Source: Candidatus Aerophobota bacterium
GTDB lineage: Bacteria > Aerophobota > Aerophobia > Aerophobales > B3-G15
DNA length: 23,186 nt
Direction of reading: 5' to 3'
NCBI GenBank assembly: GCA_030607715.1
Contig: JAUWJM010000009.1
Location: 1-23,186, forward strand
Shown: positions 7,338 to 14,939 of the stretch, one piece after another
Numbering within the stretch: position 1 is the stretch's first letter
Layout of the letters: the number at the start of each line of letters is the position of its first letter
Translations under genes and position numbers: made by a program
The notes under the pieces: model-generated
Told to the model about the DNA's origin: nothing
Seen by the model: only the letters and a program-made list of their open reading frames with translations
The model's database searches: none

Positions 7338-8093
7338 TTATGTAAATATGTGTGACTTCGGATACCCTACTTTCAAGAGATAGAGTCCATGTGAAGGAGC
7401 AGTAGGTCCAGCTTTTCTTCTATCCTTAGCTTCTAAAATGTCCCTTACCTGAGAAGAAGGAATTTTACCTCGTCCTACCTCTACTAAAGTCCCCACAATA
7501 TTTCTTACCATTTTATAAAGAAAACCTCTACCCTTTATAAAAAGAAAAATAAAGTGGTTTTTTTTGTATAATTTTAACTTCTCTATTTCTCGGATTGTGG
7601 AAGAAGAAGGACTTCCTTGAGCCTGGAAAGAAGAAAAGTCGTGTTCACCTACTAAAAACTGAAAAGCATCCCTCATTTTTTGGATATCTAAATCAAAGAA
7701 AATCCACCAACTAAGCCTGCGATAAAGAGGAGAACTTACAGAGAAGTTATAAATTAGATAACCATAAATTCTATACCAGGCATCGCGTCGGGCGTTAAAA
7801 TTTAAGGAAACTATTTGAGAACTTTTAACTCTGATATCTTTGGGTAAGTAACTATTTAAGGCACACTTTATTGTGAGGGGTGATATGGGTTTAGAGGTAA
7901 TAAAATTTACCACCTGTCCCTTAGCATGAACCTTAGCATCAGTTCTCGCCGCTGCTATCACTGATATTTTCTGATGGAAAAGTTTTAAGAGAGCCTTTTC
8001 TAATTCTTGTTGAACCGTAGAAAGGTTTGGTTGTTTTTGCCATCCGTGGTATTGGCCACCATCGTACTCCAGAGTAAGCTTTATATTTTGCAT
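7338..8093 (-). CDS. truA: tRNA pseudouridine(38-40) synthase TruA
   Basis: 251 residues. TruA isomerises uridines 38-40 in the anticodon arm of many tRNAs. The N-terminus LTLEYDGGQYHGWQKQP is typical. The catalytic aspartate is Asp52 in ARTDAKVHA; the family consensus is RTDAGVHA, so Lys54 replaces a nearly constant glycine next to the active site. C-terminal landmarks are DFSSFQ, GRGFLYKMVRNIVGTLVEVG and AGPTAPSHGLYL. It lies eight bases after rplQ, a common arrangement at the end of the alpha operon. Confidence 0.96.
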   Translation of the reverse strand: MQNIKLTLEYDGGQYHGWQKQPNLSTVQQELEKALLKLFHQKISVIAAARTDAKVHAKGQVVNFITSKPISPLTIKCALNSYLPKDIRVKSSQIVSLNFNARRDAWYRIYGYLIYNFSVSSPLYRRLSWWIFFDLDIQKMRDAFQFLVGEHDFSSFQAQGSPSSSTIREIEKLKLYKKNHFIFLFIKGRGFLYKMVRNIVGTLVEVGRGKIPSSQVRDILEAKDRRKAGPTAPSHGLYLLKVGYPKSHIFT

Positions 8094-8101
8094 AAGAAAT
8101 C

Positions 8102-8452
8102 TTAAACCAGTTTTACCTTACACATTAAAGCACTATCTCCCTGGCGATACCCTAATTTCATTATCTGAGTGTATCCTCCTTTTTGTTTTTGATACCGGGG
8201 AGCAACAACAGAGAAAAGCTTATCTACCACTTTCTTATCGTGAATAAATTTTAAGACAATTCTTCGATGATGAAGAGAGCCATCTTTAGCCAGAGTAATC
8301 ATTTTCTCAGCAAACCTGGCTGCCTCTTTTGACTTAGCTTGAGTAGTAACGATTTCCTCGTAAAAAATTAACGACTTAGTTAGGTTAGAAAGAAGAGCTT
8401 TTCGTTGATCTTTGTTCCGACCAAGTTTTTTCCCTTTTTTCCTATGCCTCAT
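8102..8452 (-). CDS. rplQ: 50S ribosomal protein L17
   Basis: 116 residues, the compact bacterial form. L17 sits near the exit-tunnel face of the 50S subunit. The start MRHRKKGKKLGRN and the segment QRKALLSNLTKSLI are family signatures; the end GDSALMCKVKLV matches the usual GDxAxMxxIELV-type end. Its ATG lies inside the end of rpoA, overlapping by 11 bases, and no separate ribosome site gap exists, so it is coupled to rpoA. Confidence 0.98.
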   Translation of the reverse strand: MRHRKKGKKLGRNKDQRKALLSNLTKSLIFYEEIVTTQAKSKEAARFAEKMITLAKDGSLHHRRIVLKFIHDKKVVDKLFSVVAPRYQKQKGGYTQIMKLGYRQGDSALMCKVKLV

Positions 8453-9380
8453 TTTTCTCCTCTTTAATGTTTAGATTGTACTGAGCTAACTTCTCCCTCA
8501 CTTTCTCTAAGGACCTTTCCCCAAAGTTACGAATTTTCAAAAATTCCTGGGAATTTTTATTTAACAGATCTTTTATCTTTAAAATTTTTGCACCTTTCAA
8601 GGCCTTTAAAGCAGGTTTAGATAATCTTAGCTTATCTACCTCTTCCTCAAGAAAACTTTCCTCTTCTTTTTTTATTTTTCCTTTCTCCTCTTTTTTAATA
8701 ACAAAAAGAGTTAGGTAATCTTTTAAGATATTTGCAGCCTCATTTAAAGCTTCATCTGGTAGTATGGTTCCATCGGTAAAGACTTCCAGAACAAGAGAAT
8801 CAAAGTTTGTCTTTCTTCCAATCCTAACTGGATGTACTTCATATTTAACCTTCTTGATAGGGGAAAAAATAGAATCTATGGGAATAGTTCTCACCGGTCG
8901 ATCTTCTCCTTTGTTTTCACTTGCCTCTACATATCCTCTTCCTTTAGCTAAGGTTATCTGGATGGATAAATGAGCCTTTTCATTATCCAAAGTAGCAAGG
9001 TGAAGATCGGGATTCACAATTTCTACCTCACTATCAGTTTGAATATGGGAGGCCTTCACTTTTAGAGGACCTCTGACATCCAGGAAAACTTCTTTCTCTT
9101 CATCAGTGTATAATCTTACTCTAATTTTTTTTATATTCTGAATAATCTGAAGCACATCTTCCTTTACCCCTGGAATAGTAGCAAATTCATGACTTACCCC
9201 ATCTATTTTTACCGAAATAGCCGCTGATCCAGGGAGGGAAGAGAGCAAAACCCGGCGAAGAGAATTACCTAAGGTTATTCCATACCCCCTTTCTAAAGGT
9301 TCGATAATAAATTTACCGTAAGTTTTAGAGAGGCCTTTCTCTTCAAATTCTACCCTTTCCGGCTTTACCAGTTCTCTCAC
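8442..9380 (-). CDS. rpoA: DNA-directed RNA polymerase subunit alpha
   Basis: 312 residues. The N-terminal assembly domain carries GKFIIEPLERGYGITLGNSLRRVLLSSLPG (quoted in parts: EPLERGYGITLGNSLRR is the alpha signature) and the end of the domain NEAANILKDYL. A Lys/Glu-rich linker (about 230-250) leads to the C-terminal helix-hairpin domain (LSKPALKALKGAKILKIKDL, then NFGERSLEKVREKL) that contacts upstream promoter DNA and activators. The start is GTG (9378-9380) with AGGAGG about five bases upstream. The 126-base gap to the true end of rpsD is the longest in the window and contains an inverted repeat. Confidence 0.98.
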   Translation of the reverse strand: MRELVKPERVEFEEKGLSKTYGKFIIEPLERGYGITLGNSLRRVLLSSLPGSAAISVKIDGVSHEFATIPGVKEDVLQIIQNIKKIRVRLYTDEEKEVFLDVRGPLKVKASHIQTDSEVEIVNPDLHLATLDNEKAHLSIQITLAKGRGYVEASENKGEDRPVRTIPIDSIFSPIKKVKYEVHPVRIGRKTNFDSLVLEVFTDGTILPDEALNEAANILKDYLTLFVIKKEEKGKIKKEEESFLEEEVDKLRLSKPALKALKGAKILKIKDLLNKNSQEFLKIRNFGERSLEKVREKLAQYNLNIKEEKNEA

Positions 9381-9398
9381 TTATTCCTCCTTAATATG

Positions 9399-9427
9399 AA
9401 GTATGAGAGTTCAAAATTTACATACTT
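9399..9427 (-). promoter_or_regulatory. Inverted repeat upstream of rpoA
   Basis: A seven-base perfect inverted repeat (AAGTATG / CATACTT) with a 15-base AT-rich loop stands just before the rpoA ribosome site, within the 126-base rpsD-rpoA gap. It could form a leader hairpin that modulates rpoA translation. There is no U-run directly after it, so it is not a typical terminator. The gap otherwise holds AT-rich sequence with no further recognisable signal. Confidence 0.3.
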
Positions 9428-9506
9428 AAATTTAAAAAAACCTGCTTACTTTCTACTTCTTAAGAAAGAAAGGATTCAAAGCCCCTTCTAATCTTTCTTA
9501 CAGGGT

Positions 9507-9622
9507 TTATCGAGAATAATACTCTATAATAAGAGATGTTTCAATCTCCTGATCTAACTCTTCTTCGTCAGGCAGTCTAAGCACTTTACCTTTTAAAGAA
9601 ACTCTGTCAATTTCCAACAACC
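9507..9622 (-). pseudogene. rpsD: Displaced 3' end of rpsD in the -1 frame
   Basis: Beyond the last family-like codon of rpsD, the next frame continues the S4 sequence: LEIDRVSLKGKVLRLP, then an acidic stretch, then SLIIEYYSR and TAA at 9507-9509. This is the normal S4 C-terminus (an EIDRENLKGKVLRLP-type segment ending in IVEYYSR or similar). One missing base at about 9615-9622 (the expected TTGGTTGG reads TTGTTGG on the coding strand) explains the break. Confidence 0.88.
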
Positions 9623-10120
9623 TGGAATTGTTCTTTTTTCTGAAAGTTTAATATTCTGCTTTATTAAATCGAGTTTCTTATCTTTCGCCTTTGGCTCTAT
9701 TAGGTCTTTTTCCTTAATTAAATAAGAAGGCGCTTTTACCTTTTGACTATTTACCAGGAAGTGCCCATGAGAAACCAATTGACGAGCTTGATCACGAGAG
9801 ACACAGAATCCCAATCTCCACACTACATTATCTAATCTTCTCTCTAAGAGGCGAAGAAGTTCCTGGCCAGCAATGCCCAGTGATTTTTCCGCTATCTGAT
9901 AGTACCTCTTAAATTGTTTCTCTTTAACACCGTATTTCCAACGAAGTCTTTGTTTCTCTCTAAGTTGTTGGGCATATTGGGAAAGTCTTCTCCTTGACAT
10001 TCTTGAAGTGTTTTTTCTTTTTTCCAGACTACACTTATTAGTAAAACATCTATCCCCTTTAAGGAAAAGCTTAGTACCAAGCCGCCGACACTTTACACAC
10101 TTAGATCTGTCTGTTGACAT
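9593..10120 (-). CDS. rpsD: 30S ribosomal protein S4 (frameshifted near C-terminus)
   Basis: S4 nucleates assembly of the 16S 5' domain and often represses its own operon. The start is set at ATG 10118-10120 (MSTDRSKC) because family alignment begins here and AGAAAGGT stands upstream; an in-frame extension of 12 codons would overlap rpsK and looks spurious. Four cysteines (8, 11, 25, 30) form the zinc-type N-terminus. The S4 RNA-binding segment RRLDNVVWRLGFCVSRDQAR and VSHGHFLVN are present. The frame is normal to RTIPG (residue 167) and then reads eight unrelated residues to TAA at 9593. The real tail is in the next frame, so the intact gene would span 9507-10120 with about 204 residues. Confidence 0.93.
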   Translation of the reverse strand: MSTDRSKCVKCRRLGTKLFLKGDRCFTNKCSLEKRKNTSRMSRRRLSQYAQQLREKQRLRWKYGVKEKQFKRYYQIAEKSLGIAGQELLRLLERRLDNVVWRLGFCVSRDQARQLVSHGHFLVNSQKVKAPSYLIKEKDLIEPKAKDKKLDLIKQNIKLSEKRTIPGCWKLTEFL

Positions 10121-10125
10121 TTTTT

Positions 10126-10518
10126 TTAGACCTTTCTTTTCTTGGGAGGACGACATCCATTATGAGGAATAGGGGTAGCTTCCTTGATAGAAATAATTTT
10201 CAATCCTACAGCCTGCAAAGTTCTAATAGCTGTTTCTCCTCCAGACCCAGGTCCTTTTACCACTGCTGTAACTTTCTCCAATTGAAAATTCTCTCGAGCC
10301 TTCTTGACAACATCTTCGGCCACTTTTTGAGCGGCAAAAGGTGTCCCCTTTTTAGTTCCTTTAAATCCCACTACTCCTGCGGAAGACCAGCATAACACAT
10401 CCCCTTTAAGATTAGTTATAGTAACAATAGTATTATTGAAAGTAGAATGGATGTAAGCCATCCCCTCTTCAACTTTTTCTCTTTTTTTCTTCTTCCCTTT
10501 TTTTCTTCTTGTAGCCAT
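10126..10518 (-). CDS. rpsK: 30S ribosomal protein S11
   Basis: 130 residues. S11 forms the platform of the 30S subunit near the mRNA exit. The basic start ([18 protein letters not shown]) leads into [16 protein letters not shown], a family hallmark, then [20 protein letters not shown] and [19 protein letters not shown], and ends with [13 protein letters not shown]. It follows rpsM by 12 bases and precedes rpsD by five. The length and all motifs are normal. Confidence 0.98.
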   Translation of the reverse strand: MATRRKKGKKKKREKVEEGMAYIHSTFNNTIVTITNLKGDVLCWSSAGVVGFKGTKKGTPFAAQKVAEDVVKKARENFQLEKVTAVVKGPGSGGETAIRTLQAVGLKIISIKEATPIPHNGCRPPKKRKV

Positions 10519-10530
10519 ATTAACAATCTC

Positions 10531-10905
10531 CTACTTTTTCTTCTTTTTTGTTCCCACTGTTCGATGATGTCCCTTGCGAGTTCGGGCATTACATCTAGTT
10601 CTTTGACCTCTGGTGGGAAGCCCTCTTTTATGCCTAATTCCACGGTAACAGTTAATATTAATTAATCTGGATATATCAGCACTAATCGCCCTTCTTAATT
10701 CTCCCTCTATCTTATAATTTTTCTCGATTATATAGCGAAGTTGGTTTATCTGCTCCTCGGTGAGATTCTTTATTCGAGCATCAGGACTTATCCTGGTCTG
10801 AGTTAAAATACGTTTAGCCCGACTACTCCCAATACCATAAATAGAGGTTAAACCAACAACCGCTCTTTTTTTGGGGGGCAGTTCTACTCCAGCAATTCTT
10901 GCCAT
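10531..10905 (-). CDS. rpsM: 30S ribosomal protein S13
   Basis: 124 residues. S13 lies in the 30S head, contacts P-site tRNA and makes bridges to L5 of the large subunit. The start [14 protein letters not shown] and [16 protein letters not shown] (helix-two-turn-helix) are diagnostic; [20 protein letters not shown] is the conserved RNA-binding segment, followed by a lysine-rich end. AGGAGC stands before the ATG. It begins 15 bases after rpmJ. Confidence 0.98.
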   Translation of the reverse strand: MARIAGVELPPKKRAVVGLTSIYGIGSSRAKRILTQTRISPDARIKNLTEEQINQLRYIIEKNYKIEGELRRAISADISRLININCYRGIRHKRGLPTRGQRTRCNARTRKGHHRTVGTKKKKK

Positions 10906-10920
10906 TTTCAGCTCCTACCT

Positions 10921-11034
10921 TTATCCTTGACGTTGTTTATGTTTGGGGTTATCACAAATTACGCGCACTACACCTTTTCTTTTTATAATCTTACACTTCT
11001 TACATATTTTCCTTACCGAAGACCTTACTTTCAT
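10921..11034 (-). CDS. rpmJ: 50S ribosomal protein L36
   Basis: 37 residues, the usual size. Translating the minus strand from ATG 11032-11034 gives [20 protein letters not shown] and then [15 protein letters not shown] before TAA at 10921. Cys11, Cys14, Cys27 and His32 are the zinc ligands of the C+ form. L36 binds 23S rRNA late in 50S assembly. Its ATG overlaps the infA stop (ATGA), and rpsM follows, which is the classical infA-rpmJ-rpsM order. Confidence 0.97.
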   Translation of the reverse strand: MKVRSSVRKICKKCKIIKRKGVVRVICDNPKHKQRQG

Positions 11035-11258
11035 TTTCCTTTTCCTTCTCTGTAAACTATTCTACCTCGGGAAAGATCGTAGGGTGAAATCTCCAAACTG
11101 ACCTTGTCTCCGGGAATAATTCGAATAAACCTCATTCTCATTTTTCCACACACATGAGCCAATACCTGATGCCCATTAGACAACTCTACTTTAAAGGTAG
11201 CATTAGGTAAAGTCTCTATTACAATGCCAGAGGTTCTTATTAATTTTTCTTTAGCCAA
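11031..11258 (-). CDS. infA: Translation initiation factor IF-1
   Basis: 75 residues, a single OB fold that sits in the ribosomal A site during initiation. [36 protein letters not shown] and [13 protein letters not shown] are all family signatures. The start is TTG (11256-11258) with GGAGG five bases upstream; the encoded [11 protein letters not shown] aligns with the family start, so the TTG is well supported. It follows map after 24 bases and overlaps rpmJ by four. Confidence 0.97.
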   Translation of the reverse strand: MAKEKLIRTSGIVIETLPNATFKVELSNGHQVLAHVCGKMRMRFIRIIPGDKVSLEISPYDLSRGRIVYREGKGK

Positions 11259-11282
11259 GTTTCCTCCATTTGTTAACAGTTT

Positions 11283-12029
11283 TTAAAGAGAAGTTAGTAT
11301 CTTAGCTTTTCCATTTACAATGCCTACTGTATGCTCGAAATGAGCAGAAGGTTTTCCATCTATAGTTACCACTGTCCAGTGATTAGCTAACGCTTTAACT
11401 TTGTCTTCTCCTGTGTTAACCATAGGTTCAATAGCTAAAACCATACCTTCCTTTATTCTTTCCCCCCTATGAGGCTGACCAAAATTAGGAATTACTGGGT
11501 CCTCATGTAAAGAAAAGCCAACTCCATGTCCAAACAAAACTTTTACTACTGAAAAGTTTTGCTTCTCTACCCAATGCTGAATAGAAAAACTAATATCTCC
11601 TATTCGATTATCAACTCTCGCCTGTTGAATACCCTGGTAAAGGGCTTCTCTAGTAACCTTAATTAACTTTCTCTTTAACGAAGATATATTTCCTATGGGG
11701 AAAGTCATACAAGCATCGGTAATATAACCACCAAGAGATACTCCGACATCTATACTCACGATATCTCCCTCTTTTAACACCCGGGATGAAGGTAGGCCAT
11801 GAACAACCTCTTCATTAACAGAGATACAGGTACATTTAGGATAACCTCGATAGTTCTTAAAAGCTGATTTACCTTTTCTATCTTTTATAAACTTCTCAAT
11901 CCATTTATCTATTTGGTCTGTAGAAACTCCTGGGTTTAACTGATCTGGTACTTTTTGAAATATTTCAGCCATAATCCTCCCACTTTTACCAATTAACTCA
12001 ATTTGCTCTTTACTCTTTATTCGGACCAT
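11283..12029 (-). CDS. map: Methionine aminopeptidase, type I
   Basis: 248 residues. It removes the initiator methionine from nascent proteins. The pita-bread fold metal ligands are visible: two Asp in SIDVGVSLGGYITDACMTF, His in LFGHGVGFSLHEDP, Glu in LAIEPMV and Glu in HFEHTVGIV. The upstream His of the substrate pocket lies in NEEVVHGLPS. There is no N-terminal extension or zinc-finger, so it is a type Ia-like short enzyme. It lies 19 bases after adk, as in many secY-adk-map clusters. Confidence 0.97.
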   Translation of the reverse strand: MVRIKSKEQIELIGKSGRIMAEIFQKVPDQLNPGVSTDQIDKWIEKFIKDRKGKSAFKNYRGYPKCTCISVNEEVVHGLPSSRVLKEGDIVSIDVGVSLGGYITDACMTFPIGNISSLKRKLIKVTREALYQGIQQARVDNRIGDISFSIQHWVEKQNFSVVKVLFGHGVGFSLHEDPVIPNFGQPHRGERIKEGMVLAIEPMVNTGEDKVKALANHWTVVTIDGKPSAHFEHTVGIVNGKAKILTSL

Positions 12030-12048
12030 GAAATAGCTTTTTTATCCG

Positions 12049-12702
12049 TTACTTAGCCACCAAGACACCAAGATAGCTGATAGCTACCTTTATCCTTTCA
12101 AAAATCTCTTTCGGAGAATCCTTACCTGAGATTTGACATAAAATCCCTCTTCTTTTATAGTAATCAGTTAAGGGATGGGTATGCTCTAAATAAACCTTGA
12201 ACCTATTCTTTATAACATTCTCACCATCATCTGATCTTCGATAAAGTTCAGCTCCACAATTCTGGCATATTCTTTTAGAGTCAACCTCATTTAAATGAGA
12301 AATCTTACCGCATCCCGGACAAATTATTCTTCCTGTGAGTCTTTTAACTACAGTAGCCTCATCTATCTCAAGATTAATTACCAGATCTAACTTTTCCCCT
12401 TTTTGTTGAAGAAACCTGTCCAATCCTTTAGCTTGAATAAGATTCCGAGGAAATCCGTCTAAGATAAAATTACCTTTTATATCGTTTATTTTACTTTCTA
12501 ACAACTCCAGAATAATAGAATCTGACACTAACTCACCCTTATTCATAAAGGATTTTGCTCTCTGTCCCAAGGAATTACCCTCACTTATAGCTTTCCTCAA
12601 AAAATCTCCCGTAGATAGATGAACTAATCCAAATTCCCTGGACAACTTCTGAGCCTGCGTTCCCTTTCCTGCTCCCGGGGGTCCAAGTATTACTATTCTC
12701 AT
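12049..12702 (-). CDS. adk: Adenylate kinase with zinc LID domain
   Basis: 217 residues. It converts AMP and ATP to two ADP. The P-loop is GPPGAGKGT (7-15); the AMP site includes LSTGDFLR and DGFPRN. The LID domain carries a cysteine quartet (128, 131, 146, 149) that binds zinc. The start overlaps the secY stop (ATGA). The C-terminus is odd: after the usual final helix (IFERIKVAI) come SYLGVLVAK, coded by a stretch that looks like a common intergenic repeat, so the ancestral stop was probably earlier. Confidence 0.96.
   Translation of the reverse strand: MRIVILGPPGAGKGTQAQKLSREFGLVHLSTGDFLRKAISEGNSLGQRAKSFMNKGELVSDSIILELLESKINDIKGNFILDGFPRNLIQAKGLDRFLQQKGEKLDLVINLEIDEATVVKRLTGRIICPGCGKISHLNEVDSKRICQNCGAELYRRSDDGENVIKNRFKVYLEHTHPLTDYYKRRGILCQISGKDSPKEIFERIKVAISYLGVLVAK
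12056..12073. repeat. CTTGGTGTC-type repeat fragment inside the adk 3' end
   Basis: The minus strand reads TCTTGGTGTCTTGGTGGC, two imperfect tandem copies of a TCTTGGTG unit. The same kind of word is known to me as a dispersed intergenic repeat in several bacterial groups; I cannot confirm copies in this genome. It supplies codons for about residues 211-216 of Adk. Confidence 0.4.
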
Positions 12703-13985
12703 TTTACTTTCCCCTTGATAAAGCCTTTATAATGACGCATTAACAGATGCGATTCTAATTGTTGAGCAGTGTCTAAAGCTACACCTACTGCTATAAGAAT
12801 AGAGGTTCCTCCAAAAGCAAAGCTGTTATACATTAACTCCTGATTAAGTAGCATAGGAATAATGGCGATAAAGGCAAAGAACAGTGCCCCTACAAAAGTA
12901 ACACGAGTCAAAATTGCGGTGATGTATTCTGCTGTAGAGCGACCAGGACGTAAACCGGGGATAAAACCTCCGTAACGACGCATATTATTAGATACCTCTA
13001 CAGGATTAAAAACCACGGCTGTGTAGAAAAAGGTAAAGAAAATAACCGCTAAACCGTAAAGAATATAATAAATAAGAGAGCCGGGTGAAAACCATCCCGC
13101 AACCGTTTGAGCAAAGGGATGATTAATAAATCTGGCTACAGTAGAGGGGAGTAAAAGAACAGCAATAGCAAAAATAATAGCTATTACTCCCACTCCTCCT
13201 ATTCTTATGGGGAGATAAGTAGTTTGCCCTCCATAAGTTTTTCTTCCAACAATTCTTCGAGCATAACGAATAGGTATTCTTCTTTCTGCCTGATAAACAA
13301 TCACCACCGATGCGGTAATTAAAATGGCAATTATAGCAAAGAGAAATAATATAAATGGAGCCAGTTGCCCAGTTTGAGTAAGTCTAAGAATATTTCCCAT
13401 AGATGGGCGAATTTGAGCTACAATCCCGGCAAAAATAATTAAAGAAATACCATTACCAATTCCTCTTTCAGTAATTTTCTCTCCTAACCACATTATGAAC
13501 ATGGTCCCGGTAATTAAAGTTAAAACAGCAGGAAAAAGAAAGCTAAAACCTTGAATAGTAACAAAAGCACCATTGTTGATACTCTGAATCCAAGAACACA
13601 GAGCTATTCCTTGAATGGCGGCAATAGGAAGACAGAGAAACCGACCATACTGAGTAATCTTTCTTCTTCCCTCTTCTCCCTGCTTAGATAATTCTTCCAG
13701 TTGAGGAACAGCCACTGTCATAAGTTGCAGAATAATGGAAGCACTGATATAAGGCATCACTCCTAAGGAAAAAACAGACATACGACCCAGAGCTCCTCCA
13801 GCAAAGACATTCATTAATCCAAAAGCACCTGTTTGAAAGAGAGTGCTTTTAGCGATAGCTCCCATATCCACACCAGGAATAGGAATAAAAGAACCCAATC
13901 TGAATATCACAAACATACCCAGAGTAAAAAAAATCCTTTTTCTGAGTTCAGGTATCTTAAATATATTTAGTAATTTATCTAACAT
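12699..13985 (-). CDS. secY: Protein translocase subunit SecY
   Basis: 428 residues with about ten transmembrane helices. SecY forms the protein-conducting channel with SecE and SecG. Diagnostic segments are FIPIPGVDM near the N-terminus, GALGRMSVFSLGVMPYISAS, ITERGIGNGISLIIF, the cytoplasmic loop YQAERRIPIRYARR and GFIPGLRPGRSTAEYI before helix 9. GAGGT lies about eight bases before the ATG. The start lies inside the frame-restored end of rplO, overlapping by seven bases, and the stop overlaps adk. Confidence 0.98.
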   Translation of the reverse strand: MLDKLLNIFKIPELRKRIFFTLGMFVIFRLGSFIPIPGVDMGAIAKSTLFQTGAFGLMNVFAGGALGRMSVFSLGVMPYISASIILQLMTVAVPQLEELSKQGEEGRRKITQYGRFLCLPIAAIQGIALCSWIQSINNGAFVTIQGFSFLFPAVLTLITGTMFIMWLGEKITERGIGNGISLIIFAGIVAQIRPSMGNILRLTQTGQLAPFILFLFAIIAILITASVVIVYQAERRIPIRYARRIVGRKTYGGQTTYLPIRIGGVGVIAIIFAIAVLLLPSTVARFINHPFAQTVAGWFSPGSLIYYILYGLAVIFFTFFYTAVVFNPVEVSNNMRRYGGFIPGLRPGRSTAEYITAILTRVTFVGALFFAFIAIIPMLLNQELMYNSFAFGGTSILIAVGVALDTAQQLESHLLMRHYKGFIKGKVK

Positions 13986-14062
13986 TTTAATACCTCTATA
14001 ACTCCTCCGGCCTCTTTTATCTTTCTTTCAGCTTCCTTAGAGAAAAAGTGGGCTTTTACAGT
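13979..14062 (-). pseudogene. rplO: Displaced 3' end of rplO in the -1 frame
   Basis: After the L15 frame breaks at about 14059-14066, the next frame reads [14 protein letters not shown], then IKEAGGVIEVLKC and TAG at 13979-13981. This is the normal L15 C-terminus (a TVKAxxFSxxAxxxIEAAGG-type segment). A single missing base (the expected TTTAACTG reads TTTACTG on the coding strand) explains it. The restored stop falls just inside secY, fitting the tight packing here. Confidence 0.9.
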
Positions 14063-14415
14063 AAAGAAAAATCTATCCTTCCCTCACCCAATACCTTAAT
14101 CTTACCTTTCTTTCGTATCAGCTTGAACTTTCTAAGAATCTCTGGGGTTACCTCGGCGTTAGAATTAAATATACTCAAATCTTTCACATTTACTATCAGG
14201 GGTTTCTGTTGGATAAAGGGGGTAAAACCTCTTTTGGGAACTCTTCGGATAAGCGGCATTTGTCCTCCTTCAAACCAGGGAGGAATACTAGTTCGAGCCT
14301 TCTGCCCTCTATGTCCTCTGGTGCAAGTCTTTCCATGTCCGGAACTCGGCCCTCTTCCCACTCTTTTTTTCCTGTGAGTAGCTCCTAAAGGAATTCTAAG
14401 GATTTTCAGATACAA
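14056..14415 (-). CDS. rplO: 50S ribosomal protein L15 (frameshifted near C-terminus)
   Basis: L15 is a late-assembly 23S rRNA-binding protein. The open frame has 119 residues against about 145 in the family. The glycine-rich extended N-terminus is normal: [15 protein letters not shown] (17-30) and RGHRGQKAR, then [17 protein letters not shown]. The frame is good to [12 protein letters not shown], then hits TAA at 14056; the missing tail lies in the next frame, so an intact gene would span 13979-14415. The start is TTG (14413-14415) with AAGGAG six bases upstream. It overlaps rpsE by 20 bases, which leaves no room for rpmD. Confidence 0.93.
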   Translation of the reverse strand: MYLKILRIPLGATHRKKRVGRGPSSGHGKTCTRGHRGQKARTSIPPWFEGGQMPLIRRVPKRGFTPFIQQKPLIVNVKDLSIFNSNAEVTPEILRKFKLIRKKGKIKVLGEGRIDFSLL

Positions 14416-14908
14416 CTTTCTCTCCTTTTCTCCTTAATTGAAGGATCTTTTGGGGATCCTTTAGCTGTTTCAATCCTTCTAAAGTAGCTTTAGCTAAATT
14501 AAGGGCGTTGTTACTCCCCAAAGACTTAGTTAAAATATCCTTTACTCCAGCCAGCTCTATCACAGCTCTCACCGATTCACCAGCTATTATTCCTGTACCC
14601 GGGGAAGCTGGCTTGAGAAGAACTCGTGATGCTTTATACTTACCTGTAACCTGATAAGGAATAGTATTCTTGTAAAAAAAAATAGAAATTAAATTCTTTT
14701 CTGCCTCTCGATGACCCTTCCTTATAGCCAGGAGAAGTTCCTTTGCCTTACCCAGGCCTAATCCTACCCGTCCATTTCTATCCCCCACCACTACCAGGGC
14801 ATTAAAACCAATACTACGACCCCCTTTAACAACTGTAAAAACTCTTCTTACCCTTATCAACCTTTCTTCAATCTTGCCAGTTTCCTCCGGAGATTTAGTT
14901 AATTCCAT
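14396..14908 (-). CDS. rpsE: 30S ribosomal protein S5
   Basis: 170 residues. S5 helps unwind mRNA at the entry channel and shapes the decoding site; its N-domain loop is the classical spectinomycin-resistance site. The double-stranded RNA-binding fold shows [20 protein letters not shown] and [12 protein letters not shown]. The C-domain shows [20 protein letters not shown], the family hallmark, and ends [13 protein letters not shown]. It lies 31 bases after rplR and overlaps rplO. The [12 protein letters not shown] stretch departs slightly from the usual KGGRRFSFSALV. Confidence 0.98.
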   Translation of the reverse strand: MELTKSPEETGKIEERLIRVRRVFTVVKGGRSIGFNALVVVGDRNGRVGLGLGKAKELLLAIRKGHREAEKNLISIFFYKNTIPYQVTGKYKASRVLLKPASPGTGIIAGESVRAVIELAGVKDILTKSLGSNNALNLAKATLEGLKQLKDPQKILQLRRKGEKVVSENP

Positions 14909-14939
14909 TGCTTCCTCTTTTTTGCATTTTAACTCTCAT

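Noticed and set aside
9448..9475. Terminator-like CTTTCT/AGAAAG region in the rpsD-rpoA gap
   Set aside because: The pairing is weak and AT-rich and no clean U-run follows; not convincing.
10416..10643. Minus-strand frame of 75 residues spanning rpsM/rpsK
   Set aside because: It overlaps two well-supported ribosomal genes in another frame and has no recognisable features.
14056..14070. Programmed -1 frameshifting in rplO
   Set aside because: No canonical X-XXY-YYZ heptamer is seen and I did not identify a downstream stimulatory structure; an indel is simpler. Kept only as a remote alternative in the finding.
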